Source of the DNA: Sulfitobacter albidus
Lineage (GTDB): Bacteria > Pseudomonadota > Alphaproteobacteria > Rhodobacterales > Rhodobacteraceae
Length of the DNA: 64,000 nt
Direction: 5' to 3'
Assembly: GCF_018200035.1 (NCBI RefSeq)
Contig: NZ_CP073581.1
Span: 60,001-124,000, forward strand
Both the position numbers and the translations under genes were made by a program. The stretch's first letter is position 1; the number at the start of each line of letters is the position of its first letter. The notes beneath the pieces are model-generated. The model searched no databases, was not told where the DNA came from, and worked only from the letters and a program-made list of their open reading frames with translations. Shown here one piece after another: positions 56,426-64,000 of this stretch.

Positions 56426-58444
56426 ATGACATCGCCCAACCCGCTGCTTGAGACCTGGAACACGTCCTTTGGCCTGGCGCCGTTCGACCGGATCAGCGAC
56501 GACGATTTTGCCCCCGCGCTTGATACCGCGCTGGCCGCCCACGCAGCCGAGATCGCGGCGATCGCCCAGAACCCCGAAACGCCCGACTTCGCCAATACCA
56601 TCGAGGCGCTTGAGGCCGCAGGCCGACAGCTGGACCAGGTGCTGGGCGTGTTCTTTACCGTGGCGGGGGCCGACAGCAATCCCGCGCGCGAGGCGATGCA
56701 GCGGGATTTCTCGCCCAAACTCTCGGCCCATTCGTCGGCGATTGCGTCGAACAAGGCGCTGTTTGCGCGCATCGACGCGGTCTGGAATAGCCGCGACTCC
56801 CTCGACCTTACGGATGAACAGGCGCGGGTGCTGATGCTGACCCACCGTGGTTTTGTCCGCTCGGGTGCCGCGCTGGAAGGCGCCGAGGACACCCGCCTGC
56901 AAGAGATCAAGGCGCGGCTGGCGCTGCTGGGCACTCAGTTCACGCAGAACCTTCTGGCGGATGAGCGGTCGTGGTTCATGGAGTTGACCGAAGCGGATCT
57001 GGAAGGGCTGCCGGATTTTGTCGTCGATGCCGCCCGTGCCGCCGGGGCTGAAAAAGGGGTGGATGGCCCCGTTGTGACGTTGTCGCGCTCGCTCATCACG
57101 CCATTCCTGCAATCCTCCCCGCGCCGTGATCTGCGCGAACGCGCGCATCGCGCATGGGTTTCGCGCGGGGCGAACGGCGGCGAGACGGACAACCGCGACA
57201 TCGCCGCCGAAATCCTCAAGCTGCGGCAGGAGCGTGCCACCCTGCTGGGCTACGCCAATTTTGCCGAATACAAGCTTGAAACAGAGATGGCCAAGACACC
57301 GCAGGCGGTGCGCGATCTGCTGATGTCGGTCTGGGCGCCCGCCAAAGCGCAGGCGGAGGCCGACAGCGCCATTTTGCAGGACATGATGCGCGCGGATGGG
57401 ATCAACGATGATCTGGCGCCGTGGGACTGGCATTACTATTCGGCCAAGCGGCGCGCGGCGGAGCATGATCTGGATGAGGCCGCGCTGAAGCCCTATTTCC
57501 AGCTGGATCGCATGATCGAAGCGTCGTTCGCCTGTGCGCACCGGCTCTTCGGGTTGGAGTTCAAACCGCTCGACGTGCCGCTTTATCACCCCGATTGCCG
57601 GGCGTGGGAGGTGACGCGGAACGGGGCGCATGTGGCGGTGTTCATCGGCGACTATTTCGCGCGCGGCTCCAAACGCTCGGGCGCGTGGTGCTCGGCCATG
57701 CGCAGCCAGGCGAAATTCCCGCAAGCGCAGGCGCCGGTGGTCATCAACGTGTGCAATTTTGCCAAATCGGATCCCGCGCTGCTGAGCTATGACGACGCGC
57801 GCACGTTGTTTCATGAGTTCGGCCACGCGCTGCACCAGATGTTGTCGGATGTGACTTATGAAAGCGTCAGCGGCACGTCGGTCGCGCGCGATTTTGTGGA
57901 ATTGCCCAGCCAGCTCTACGAGCATTGGCTGGAGGTGCCCGAAGTGCTGGGCGAATACGCGACCCACGCGCGCACGGGCGAGGCGATGCCGAAGGAGCTG
58001 CTCGACAAGGTGTTGGGGGCGGCGACCTACGACATGGGGTTCCAGACGGTGGAATACGTGGCCTCGGCGCTGGTGGATCTGGCGTTTCACGACGAGGGCG
58101 TGCCGGAGGATCCGATGGCGAAACAGGCGGAGGTTCTGGCGCGGATCGGGATGCCCGAGGCCATCGTGATGCGCCATGCCACGCCACATTTTGCGCATGT
58201 CTTCGCGGGCGACGGCTATTCCAGCGGGTATTACAGCTACATGTGGTCGGAGGTGATGGATGCCGACGCGTTCGAGGCATTCGAGGACGCGGGCGGCCCG
58301 TTCGACCCCGAACGTGCGGCGGCGCTGGAGGAGCATATCCTGTCGACCGGCGGCAGCGCCGATGCGGCAGAGCTCTATGTCGCGTTCCGGGGCCGTCTGC
58401 CGGGGGTCGAGGCGTTGCTGAAGGGGCGCGGGCTGGCCGCCTAG
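56426..58444 (+). CDS. M3 family oligopeptidase (oligopeptidase A / dipeptidyl carboxypeptidase type)
   Basis: 672 aa. The zinc motif HEFGHALHQMLSD is followed by the M3 conserved GTSVARDFVELPSQLYEHW; the third ligand Glu is in that second segment. The C-terminal FAGDGYSSGYYSYMWSEVMD is the substrate loop with Gly/Tyr residues of this family. No signal peptide is present, so cytosolic degradation of short peptides is expected. The oligopeptidase A versus Dcp choice is not resolved from sequence. Confidence 0.9.
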   Translation: MTSPNPLLETWNTSFGLAPFDRISDDDFAPALDTALAAHAAEIAAIAQNPETPDFANTIEALEAAGRQLDQVLGVFFTVAGADSNPAREAMQRDFSPKLSAHSSAIASNKALFARIDAVWNSRDSLDLTDEQARVLMLTHRGFVRSGAALEGAEDTRLQEIKARLALLGTQFTQNLLADERSWFMELTEADLEGLPDFVVDAARAAGAEKGVDGPVVTLSRSLITPFLQSSPRRDLRERAHRAWVSRGANGGETDNRDIAAEILKLRQERATLLGYANFAEYKLETEMAKTPQAVRDLLMSVWAPAKAQAEADSAILQDMMRADGINDDLAPWDWHYYSAKRRAAEHDLDEAALKPYFQLDRMIEASFACAHRLFGLEFKPLDVPLYHPDCRAWEVTRNGAHVAVFIGDYFARGSKRSGAWCSAMRSQAKFPQAQAPVVINVCNFAKSDPALLSYDDARTLFHEFGHALHQMLSDVTYESVSGTSVARDFVELPSQLYEHWLEVPEVLGEYATHARTGEAMPKELLDKVLGAATYDMGFQTVEYVASALVDLAFHDEGVPEDPMAKQAEVLARIGMPEAIVMRHATPHFAHVFAGDGYSSGYYSYMWSEVMDADAFEAFEDAGGPFDPERAAALEEHILSTGGSADAAELYVAFRGRLPGVEALLKGRGLAA

Positions 58445-58489
58445 CCGAATTTTTTGAAAAATTCGGTCCGGAATTTTGCAAAATTCCGG
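58445..58489. terminator. pair of adjacent palindromes between converging genes
   Basis: First palindrome: CCGAATTTTT and AAAAATTCGG (58445-58454 / 58457-58466) with a 2-nt centre. Second: a perfect 22-bp palindrome with arms CCGGAATTTTG and CAAAATTCCGG (58468-58489). The A/T-rich inner parts supply T runs on both strands. They lie directly after the oligopeptidase stop and 15 bp from the stop of the converging reductase, so a bidirectional terminator is likely; they may also be a dispersed repeat. Confidence 0.6.
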
Positions 58490-58504
58490 TCAGCGGTGCG
58501 GGCG

Positions 58505-59434
58505 TCAGTAGCCCAGATCACGGTCCACAAGGTTGATGAAAGGCGCGCCCGCCTCGCCGCGCCGGATGTTCTCCACGATCACGCGCGCGGCGGTGCTTGC
58601 GCGGGTGTCGGCGGCGATGTGGGGCGTGATCGTCACCCGCTGATGTGCCCAGAACGGATGGTCCCGGGGCAGTGGTTCTACGCGAAAGACGTCCAGCGTG
58701 GCGTGGGCGATTTGCCCGCTGTCCAGCGCTGCAATCAGGGCATCATCGTCGATAAGTGGCCCGCGTCCGGGGTTGATGAGAAACGCACCGCGCGGCATCT
58801 GCGCGAAGGCGCCCGCGTCAAAGGTGTTTTCGGTGGCGGGGGTGTCGGGCAGTAGCGCAATGGCAATTTCGGCGCGGGCAAGCGCATCGCGCAGTCCCGC
58901 GTCGCCGTGCAGGCAATCGACGCCCTCAAGCGTCTTGGCGCTGCGCGACCAGCCGGACACGCGGAAACCCAGCCCGACCAGCGCCCGCGCACAGGCTTGC
59001 CCCAACGCGCCCAGCCCGAAGATCACGACCGAGCGTTCGGACGCCAGCGGCGGCGCCTTGGGCGTCCATTGGTGGCCCGGATTGACGACATGGCTGTCCA
59101 TGCCAAGGTGATGGCGCAGCGTGTGGCCCGTCACCCATTCGACCATGCCTTGCGTCAGACCGGGATCGACCATTCGGGCGAGCGGGATCTGCAACGTCTT
59201 GTTGCCCACGATCTTTTCCACCCCGGCCCAGAGGTTCAGCACCGCTTTGGCGCGCGTGTAGGGCGTGAAATCCTGTAGCGGGCTGTTGGGCGCATAGACG
59301 ATGTAATCGACATCCGCGGGCGGGATGTCCTGCGCCAGATGCGCGTCTATCCCTGCGTCGTTCAGGGCCGCGCGCAGGGGCGCTTCGTAGCTGTCCCAGC
59401 GCGCGGGTGTCGCTGCGAATAGCACGTTGATCAT
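58505..59434 (-). CDS. ghrA: glyoxylate/hydroxypyruvate reductase A (D-2-hydroxyacid dehydrogenase)
   Basis: 309 aa. NAD(P)-binding VIFGLGALGQACARALVGLG with FRVSGWSRSAKTLEG, the conserved INPGRGPLIDDDALIAAL, and catalytic His in VTITPHIAADTRAST. The short N-terminal region (MINVLFAATPARWDSYEAPL, YAPNSPLQDFTPYTRAKAVL) fits GhrA. It reduces glyoxylate or hydroxypyruvate. Overlaps the preceding VOC gene by 4 bp (ATGA). Confidence 0.88.
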   Translation of the reverse strand: MINVLFAATPARWDSYEAPLRAALNDAGIDAHLAQDIPPADVDYIVYAPNSPLQDFTPYTRAKAVLNLWAGVEKIVGNKTLQIPLARMVDPGLTQGMVEWVTGHTLRHHLGMDSHVVNPGHQWTPKAPPLASERSVVIFGLGALGQACARALVGLGFRVSGWSRSAKTLEGVDCLHGDAGLRDALARAEIAIALLPDTPATENTFDAGAFAQMPRGAFLINPGRGPLIDDDALIAALDSGQIAHATLDVFRVEPLPRDHPFWAHQRVTITPHIAADTRASTAARVIVENIRRGEAGAPFINLVDRDLGY

Positions 59435-59841
59435 CGCGCGAATGCCCGGTCCATGGAGGCGAGGCCCTTCACCTCGATCGGGTTGCCGGAGGGGTCGCGG
59501 AAGAACATTGTCGATTGCTCGCCGGACTCTCCGGGAAAGCGTGTCTGCGGTTCAAGCTCGAATGCGACGCCTTCGGCGCTCAGCCGGTCTGCGAGCGCGC
59601 GCCAATCGTCGTATTCCAGCACCACGCCGAAATGCGGCATCGGGACCATGTGATCGCCCACGCGCCCGGTGTTTTCGACGGCCATCAGGGGGCCCAAGTG
59701 ACACGAAAGCTGATGACCGAAGAAATCGAAATCGACCCAGGTGTCGGTGCTGCGCCCCTCCGTGCAGCCCAGAAGCCCGCCGTAGAAGGCGCGCGTGGCG
59801 TCAAGGTCGCTGACGTTGAAGGCGAAGTGAAAGATCGACAT
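59431..59841 (-). CDS. VOC family protein (glyoxalase/bleomycin-resistance-like)
   Basis: 136 aa from MSIFHFAFNVSDLDATRAFY at 59841. Metal-ligand positions typical of VOC proteins appear: FHFAFNVSDL, GHQLSCHLGP, MPHFGVVLEYDDW and STMFFRDPSGNPIEVKG. It is expected to be a small metal-dependent enzyme of unknown reaction, co-translated with the hydroxyacid reductase. A longer upstream frame overlapping rodA is not credible. Confidence 0.85.
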   Translation of the reverse strand: MSIFHFAFNVSDLDATRAFYGGLLGCTEGRSTDTWVDFDFFGHQLSCHLGPLMAVENTGRVGDHMVPMPHFGVVLEYDDWRALADRLSAEGVAFELEPQTRFPGESGEQSTMFFRDPSGNPIEVKGLASMDRAFAR

Positions 59842-59845
59842 GGGG

Positions 59846-60985
59846 CTACCTCGGACGGTGGACATGGGCGGATTGCACGAGGCCGAAGGCCAACAGCAGA
59901 ACCAGCATCGCCGATCCCCCATAGCTGACCAGCGGCAGCGGCACGCCGACGACGGGCGCGAGGCCCATGACCATCGACATGTTCACCGCAAAGAACAGGA
60001 AGAAGTTGAGCGCGATCCCCAGCGTCAGCAGCGATGAGAAGCGGTCACGGTTCATCACCGCAGAGACCACGCAGAACACGATCACCAGCGCGTAGAGCGT
60101 CAGCAGGGAGATCCCACCGATAAAGCCGAACTCTTCGGCCAGCGTGGTAAAGATGAAGTCGGTGTGTTTTTCCGGCAGGAAGTTCAGTCGCGACTGGGTG
60201 CCCTGCATGAAACCGCGGCCCGTCCAGCCACCCGAGCCAAGCGCGATCTTGGACTGGGTGATATGATAGCCCGCGCCAAGCGGATCGGAACTTGGATCAA
60301 GGAAAGTGTCGATGCGGCGGAACTGGTAATCCTTGAGCAGTTGCCATTCAGTGCCGCGCGACTGGAACACCGCCGCGATGAGCCCGGCCCCCGCCGCGAT
60401 GACGGAGGCGAAATAGGCCCAATGCACACCCGCCAGAAACATCAGCCCGCCCCCCGCCGCCAGCAGCAGGATCGCGGTGCCCAGATCGGGCTGGCGCAGG
60501 ACCAGCAGCGTCGGCAGCACGATGATCAGGATCGGCAGAAGCACCCACAGCGGACGCGAGGTCTTTTTCGCGGGAAGCCAGTCGTAGTAGGCGGCAAGAA
60601 ACATCACCAGCGTGATCTTGGTCAGCTCGGATGGTTGCAGGCGGAAGAAGCCCAGATCGATCCAGCGCTGCGCGCCCATGCCGGTGGCGCCGAAGAATTC
60701 GACGGCGATCAGCAGCATGATCGATACGCCATAGGCCACACCGGCCAGATTGCGCCACATCCAGATCGGCACGAGGCCCACGGCGATCATCAACGCCAGC
60801 CCCACGCCAAAGCGTTTCATCTGCGGCTCTGCCCATGTCGACAGGTTTCCGCCGGCCACGGAATAAAGCATCAGGAAACCGGTGCCCGACACCGCCGCCA
60901 GCAACAGGATCAACGGCCAGTTGAGGTAGAGGATCTTGCGAAATCCGGAGGGGACGTGTTTGACCGTGGATTCAAGATAGCTCAT
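59846..60985 (-). CDS. rodA: rod-shape peptidoglycan glycosyltransferase RodA
   Basis: 379 aa SEDS protein, about ten membrane helices. Typical segments are MGAQRWIDLGFFRLQPSELT, YQFRRIDTFLDPSSDPLGAG with YHITQSKIALGSGG, FIFTTLAEEFGFIGGISLL, and GVPLPLVSYGGSAML. It polymerises lipid II in the elongation machinery together with PBP2, whose stop codon overlaps its start (ATGA at 60982-60985). Confidence 0.95.
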   Translation of the reverse strand: MSYLESTVKHVPSGFRKILYLNWPLILLLAAVSGTGFLMLYSVAGGNLSTWAEPQMKRFGVGLALMIAVGLVPIWMWRNLAGVAYGVSIMLLIAVEFFGATGMGAQRWIDLGFFRLQPSELTKITLVMFLAAYYDWLPAKKTSRPLWVLLPILIIVLPTLLVLRQPDLGTAILLLAAGGGLMFLAGVHWAYFASVIAAGAGLIAAVFQSRGTEWQLLKDYQFRRIDTFLDPSSDPLGAGYHITQSKIALGSGGWTGRGFMQGTQSRLNFLPEKHTDFIFTTLAEEFGFIGGISLLTLYALVIVFCVVSAVMNRDRFSSLLTLGIALNFFLFFAVNMSMVMGLAPVVGVPLPLVSYGGSAMLVLLLAFGLVQSAHVHRPR

Positions 60986-62904
60986 GCCTGATCCTTGCCC
61001 TTGGCAATGCGCGCCTGTGGTTTGACGTCGCGCAGGCGGCTTTGCTGTATCTTGATCCGGGCGCGGTCGGCGGTTGGATAGGCCTCAAGCGGGGGTTCCC
61101 CGTCGTAGAGCGCCTGCAACATCACGTCGCGCGCGATGGGGGCCGCCGCGGTGGAGCCGCCGCCGCCATGCTCGACCAGCACGGCGCAGGCGTAGCGTGG
61201 ATTGTCATAGGGGGCAAAGCTGACGAAAAGCGCGTGGTCGCGCTGCTCCCACGGCACCTCATTGTTGTTGACCACCGCCGAGCGCACCTGACTTGTGCCC
61301 GTCTTGCCCGCCATGCGCAGCCCGTCGGCGATGATGCGGCTGCGGTAGGCGGTGCCGCGCCGGTCGTTGACGACGGCGTACATGGATTTGCGCATCTTTC
61401 GCAGGTTGTTTTCGTTCATGCCCAGGGGGCCACCGCCAAGGATCGGTTGTTCCACCCCGTTGACCGATTTCACCAGCCGCGGCGCAATTGCGCGCCCGGT
61501 GGCAAGCCGCGCGGTCATCACGGCCAGCTGCATGGGGGAGGCCAGCATGAAACCCTGCCCGATGGAGGCGTTGACGGTATCGCCGATCACCCAGCTTTCG
61601 CCGCGGTTCTGAAGCTTCCAATCCTTGGTGGGGGTCAGCCCGGAATTGACCGAGCTGAGCGCAAGATCATGCCGTTCGCCCAACCCGAAGCGCCGGGCCA
61701 TGGCCGAGATCTTCTCGATCCCGACCTTGAGGGCGAGATCGTAGTAATAGACGTCGCAGGAGCGTTTCAGCGAGGTTTCCAGATCGACCCAGCCGTGGCC
61801 CGCGCGTTTCCAGCAGTGGAAGCGGCGACCGCCGATTTCCAGATGGCCGGGGCAATAGACGGTCTCATCGGGGCCGACGATACCTTCCTCGATCGCGGCC
61901 ATGGCGGTCATCATCTTGAAGGTCGATCCGGGCGGGTAGGCGCCTTGCACGGTCTTGTTGACCAGGGGTCGGTATTTCGATTGCAGCAGCGGGTCGTAAT
62001 CCTTTGAACTGATCCCGCCGATAAACAGGTTCGGATCGTAGGAGGGGGCGGAGCAATTGGCGACAACGTCACCGTTTTCGCAATCAAGGATAACGACGGC
62101 GGCGCTTTCGCCTTCGAGCCGGGCCTGCACGTAGTTTTGCAGCTTGGCGCTGACGGTCAGTTGCAGATCGGCGCCCGATTGCCCCTCGCGGCGCGACAGC
62201 TCGCGCATGACGCGACCCGTTGCGTTGACCTCGACCTGTTTGGTGCCGGCCGCGCCGCGCAAAAGATCTTCCTCGCGGGCTTCGACGTTGATCTTGCCGA
62301 TGTTGAAGCGGGGGATGCGCAGCACCGCGTCGGGGTCTTCCAACGCGTCGAGGTCTTTCTGGCTGACGCGCCCGACGCGGCCCACCACATGGGCAAAATC
62401 CGATCCGCGCGGGTAGACGCGGGTCGAGCCCACCTCGGGCGAGACACCGGGCAGGGCGGGGGCGTTGACCGACACCGCGCTGACCGCGTCCCAGCTGACG
62501 TCCTCGGCGATCGTGACGGGCAGAAACGGGGCGGAGCGTTTGATTTCGGCCAGCGCATCGGCGCGCTCTTCCGGGGTGAGGTCGATCAGCGTGGCCAGGC
62601 GGTCGAGCACGTCCTCGACGTCGCCTGCGTCCTCGCGCACCATCACGATGCGGTAGCTGGGCACGTTTTGCGCCAGCTGCACGCCGTTACGGTCAAAAAT
62701 CTCGCCGCGTTTTGGCGGGATCAGGCGGATGTTGATGCGGTTTTCCTCGGCCAGCAGACGGAATTGATCGGCCTGATCGACCTGAAGATACCGCATCCGC
62801 GCGGCCAGCCCGCCCATGAACAACAGCTGCGCACCGCCCAGCAGGATGGCGCGGCGGCTCAGCTTGCCGTGAATAGCCTCTTTTTCGGCTCTGCTGCGTC
62901 TCAT
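60982..62904 (-). CDS. mrdA: penicillin-binding protein 2
   Basis: 640 aa. A single N-terminal membrane segment (RAILLGGAQLLFMGGLA) is followed by the pedestal (FDRNGVQLAQNVPSYRIVMV) and the transpeptidase domain with SxxK in YPPGSTFKMMTAMAA, SxN-like SCDVYYYDLAL, and the KTG motif in RMAGKTGTSQVRSA. It cross-links side-wall peptidoglycan with RodA/MreC. It is in the order mreC-mreD-mrdA-rodA (transcribed right to left). Confidence 0.95.
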   Translation of the reverse strand: MRRSRAEKEAIHGKLSRRAILLGGAQLLFMGGLAARMRYLQVDQADQFRLLAEENRINIRLIPPKRGEIFDRNGVQLAQNVPSYRIVMVREDAGDVEDVLDRLATLIDLTPEERADALAEIKRSAPFLPVTIAEDVSWDAVSAVSVNAPALPGVSPEVGSTRVYPRGSDFAHVVGRVGRVSQKDLDALEDPDAVLRIPRFNIGKINVEAREEDLLRGAAGTKQVEVNATGRVMRELSRREGQSGADLQLTVSAKLQNYVQARLEGESAAVVILDCENGDVVANCSAPSYDPNLFIGGISSKDYDPLLQSKYRPLVNKTVQGAYPPGSTFKMMTAMAAIEEGIVGPDETVYCPGHLEIGGRRFHCWKRAGHGWVDLETSLKRSCDVYYYDLALKVGIEKISAMARRFGLGERHDLALSSVNSGLTPTKDWKLQNRGESWVIGDTVNASIGQGFMLASPMQLAVMTARLATGRAIAPRLVKSVNGVEQPILGGGPLGMNENNLRKMRKSMYAVVNDRRGTAYRSRIIADGLRMAGKTGTSQVRSAVVNNNEVPWEQRDHALFVSFAPYDNPRYACAVLVEHGGGGSTAAAPIARDVMLQALYDGEPPLEAYPTADRARIKIQQSRLRDVKPQARIAKGKDQA

Positions 62905-62916
62905 CCTGTCTCCGTC

Positions 62917-63549
62917 CTACGCGCGTTGTCCAAGGGCATCCAGTTCACCGGGGGCGGATTTGCGCACACCCATGACCGTGTGGGTGATGGCAACCACGCC
63001 CGGGTAGATCACAATCGTCGCCGCAAGTTCCAGAAGGCTCAGCCCCAGTTGCGGCGGCGGGATAAGCAGGACTGATAGCACGATCCGGTTGAGGAGCAAA
63101 ATCCCCACCAGCAGCATCGTGACTGCGACCCATTCGCCGCCAAAGGTGCCGTCGCGCAGGGTCCGGCCGCGCATCTTGAGGTTTTCGCAAGCCAAGAGCG
63201 CCAGCAGCGCCCACAGGCCGGGCGGGCGTTGCAGCAACAGATCGGCGGTCAGAAACACCAGCGCCAGAGACAGCGCGGGCACGTACTCGGGACGGCGCAG
63301 CGACCAGGCAAAGGCAAAGCAGATCAGCAGATCGGGGGCGACCCAGAAACGCGGCGCGCCCTGATCCAGCAGCGCCCGCAGGCGCGCTTCCGCCGGGTCG
63401 ATCTCGGCCAGCGGAGGCGAGAGTTCGGGCGCAAAAAGGCCGATGGGCTGCGTGTCGATGGGCAGCAGGTAGAAAAACAGGATCAGCAGGGCGAGCACGA
63501 CAAAGCCCGCGCGCATCAGCCACAGCCGAATGGGGGAGAGTTCATCCAT
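62917..63549 (-). CDS. mreD: rod shape-determining protein MreD
   Basis: 210 aa with five to six hydrophobic segments (GFVVLALLILFFYLLPI, VPALSLALVFLTADLLLQRP, WVAVTMLLVGILLLNRIVL). Contains the family-like RPPGLWALLALLACENLKMR. The position between mreC and mrdA supports the name. Part of the elongasome in the inner membrane. Confidence 0.88.
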   Translation of the reverse strand: MDELSPIRLWLMRAGFVVLALLILFFYLLPIDTQPIGLFAPELSPPLAEIDPAEARLRALLDQGAPRFWVAPDLLICFAFAWSLRRPEYVPALSLALVFLTADLLLQRPPGLWALLALLACENLKMRGRTLRDGTFGGEWVAVTMLLVGILLLNRIVLSVLLIPPPQLGLSLLELAATIVIYPGVVAITHTVMGVRKSAPGELDALGQRA

Positions 63550-63555
63550 CGCCGC

Positions 63556-64000
63556 TCACTCCACCGGGGCAACCAGCGCGTCCTGCGCGGTATTCTCGGA
63601 CGTGTCGAGGCCGTCACTGATGACCGAGGGGGTGTCGCGCACCGGGGCGGTGCCGTGATGGCGCAGCACCTTGAGGAATTCGAGACGTTCGAAATCGGCG
63701 GCCAGCCTGACCCGCAGGCGCCCGCCCGGATCGGCGGCGATCTGGCCGATCAGCAGCCCTGCGGGAAACACGCCCCCGTCGCCTGAGCTGATGACGCGGT
63801 CACCCGGGCGCACCTGATCGGGGTTTTCCAGAAAATCGATCGGCGGCGCGCCGGTGTTGTCACCGGCCACAATCGCGCGCTGGCCCGAGGGCTGGATCAC
63901 CGCCGGGATGCGGCTGGAGGCATCGGTGAGCAGGATCACCCGCGCGGTATTTTCGCCCACGCCAGAGATGCGCCCGACCAGCCCGATCCCGTCCATCGTG
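63556..64000 (-). CDS. mreC: rod shape-determining protein MreC, C-terminal part (gene continues beyond window)
   Basis: About 148 aa are visible, ending at 63556. The MreC C-terminal domain is clear: GLVGRISGVGENTARVILLT, DASSRIPAVIQPSGQRAIVA, FLENPDQVRPGDRVISSGDGG and FPAGLLIGQIAADPG. The start and the membrane anchor lie past position 64000. MreC is the periplasmic scaffold of the elongation complex. Seven bp separate it from mreD. Confidence 0.92.
   Translation of the reverse strand, partial: TMDGIGLVGRISGVGENTARVILLTDASSRIPAVIQPSGQRAIVAGDNTGAPPIDFLENPDQVRPGDRVISSGDGGVFPAGLLIGQIAADPGGRLRVRLAADFERLEFLKVLRHHGTAPVRDTPSVISDGLDTSENTAQDALVAPVE

Noticed and set aside
56288..58336. 682-codon minus-strand frame opposite the M3 oligopeptidase
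   Set aside because: Antisense shadow; the plus strand has HEFGH and full M3 homology.

Overview
The window is a chromosomal segment of a GC-rich alphaproteobacterium, most likely from the Rhodobacterales (Roseobacter group). The basis is the 23S and 5S rRNA sequence type, the gene order coaBC-dut-moeB-like and mreC-mreD-mrdA-rodA, the Rhodobacterales-type small proteins (DUF1467, EI24/CysZ-like), two-domain UdgX next to its radical-SAM partner, and an orphan bciA-type 8-vinyl reductase that hints at a phototrophic or formerly phototrophic lineage. All assignments come from reading the sequence; no database search was possible.

Layout. 1-1542: 3' part of a 23S rRNA gene and the 5S gene, without the initiator tRNA that often ends rhodobacteral rrn operons. 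1749-3552: a sulfotransferase-fold protein, a glycosyltransferase and tRNA-Arg(TCT). 3557-8732: UdgX with its radical-SAM partner, CreA-like protein, a HAD-like protein without its nucleophile, and an MltB-type lytic transglycosylase. 9063-23622: an exopolysaccharide (EPS) locus bordered by an IS3-type transposase scrap on one side and a serine-recombinase scrap next to tRNA-fMet on the other. It encodes a Wzy/WaaL-like polymerase, Wzz-like chain-length protein, a WecG/TagA-polyprenyl phosphotransferase fusion, Wza-like exporter, Wzx-like flippase and three glycosyltransferases. It also carries its own control genes: a secreted molybdopterin-fold protein, a hybrid histidine kinase with HPt domain, and a LuxR-type response regulator. 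A palindrome of the form CTATCC-N4-GGATAG recurs 75-100 bp upstream of the EPS and signalling genes and is a plausible operator for that regulator.

23711-33156 holds mostly housekeeping and small metabolic genes (P450, gap, aspS, hemerythrin, GNAT, receiver protein, methylmalonyl-CoA epimerase, nitroreductase, deacetylase). 33239-35515 holds a candidate orphan polymorphic toxin with a coupled putative immunity gene, preceded by four 11-bp tandem repeats. 35523-47542 runs trpS, an inactive rhomboid, murJ, bciA, an MFS carrier, glnD, an LpoA-like lipoprotein, rsmI, yraN and gshB. 47539-58444 runs a hydrolase, comM, GST, a phosphatase-cobU pair, an rpoH-type sigma factor with chaN, then coaBC-dut-moeB-like and an M3 oligopeptidase. 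58505-64000 ends with a hydroxyacid reductase, a VOC protein and the rod-shape operon (rodA, mrdA, mreD, 3' part of mreC; all minus strand).

Caution: udgX, murJ, cobU and the start of trpS each lack exactly one base in a G/C homopolymer, and the toxin gene changes frame in a CG repeat. This looks like homopolymer under-calling in the underlying sequence rather than five independent mutations.
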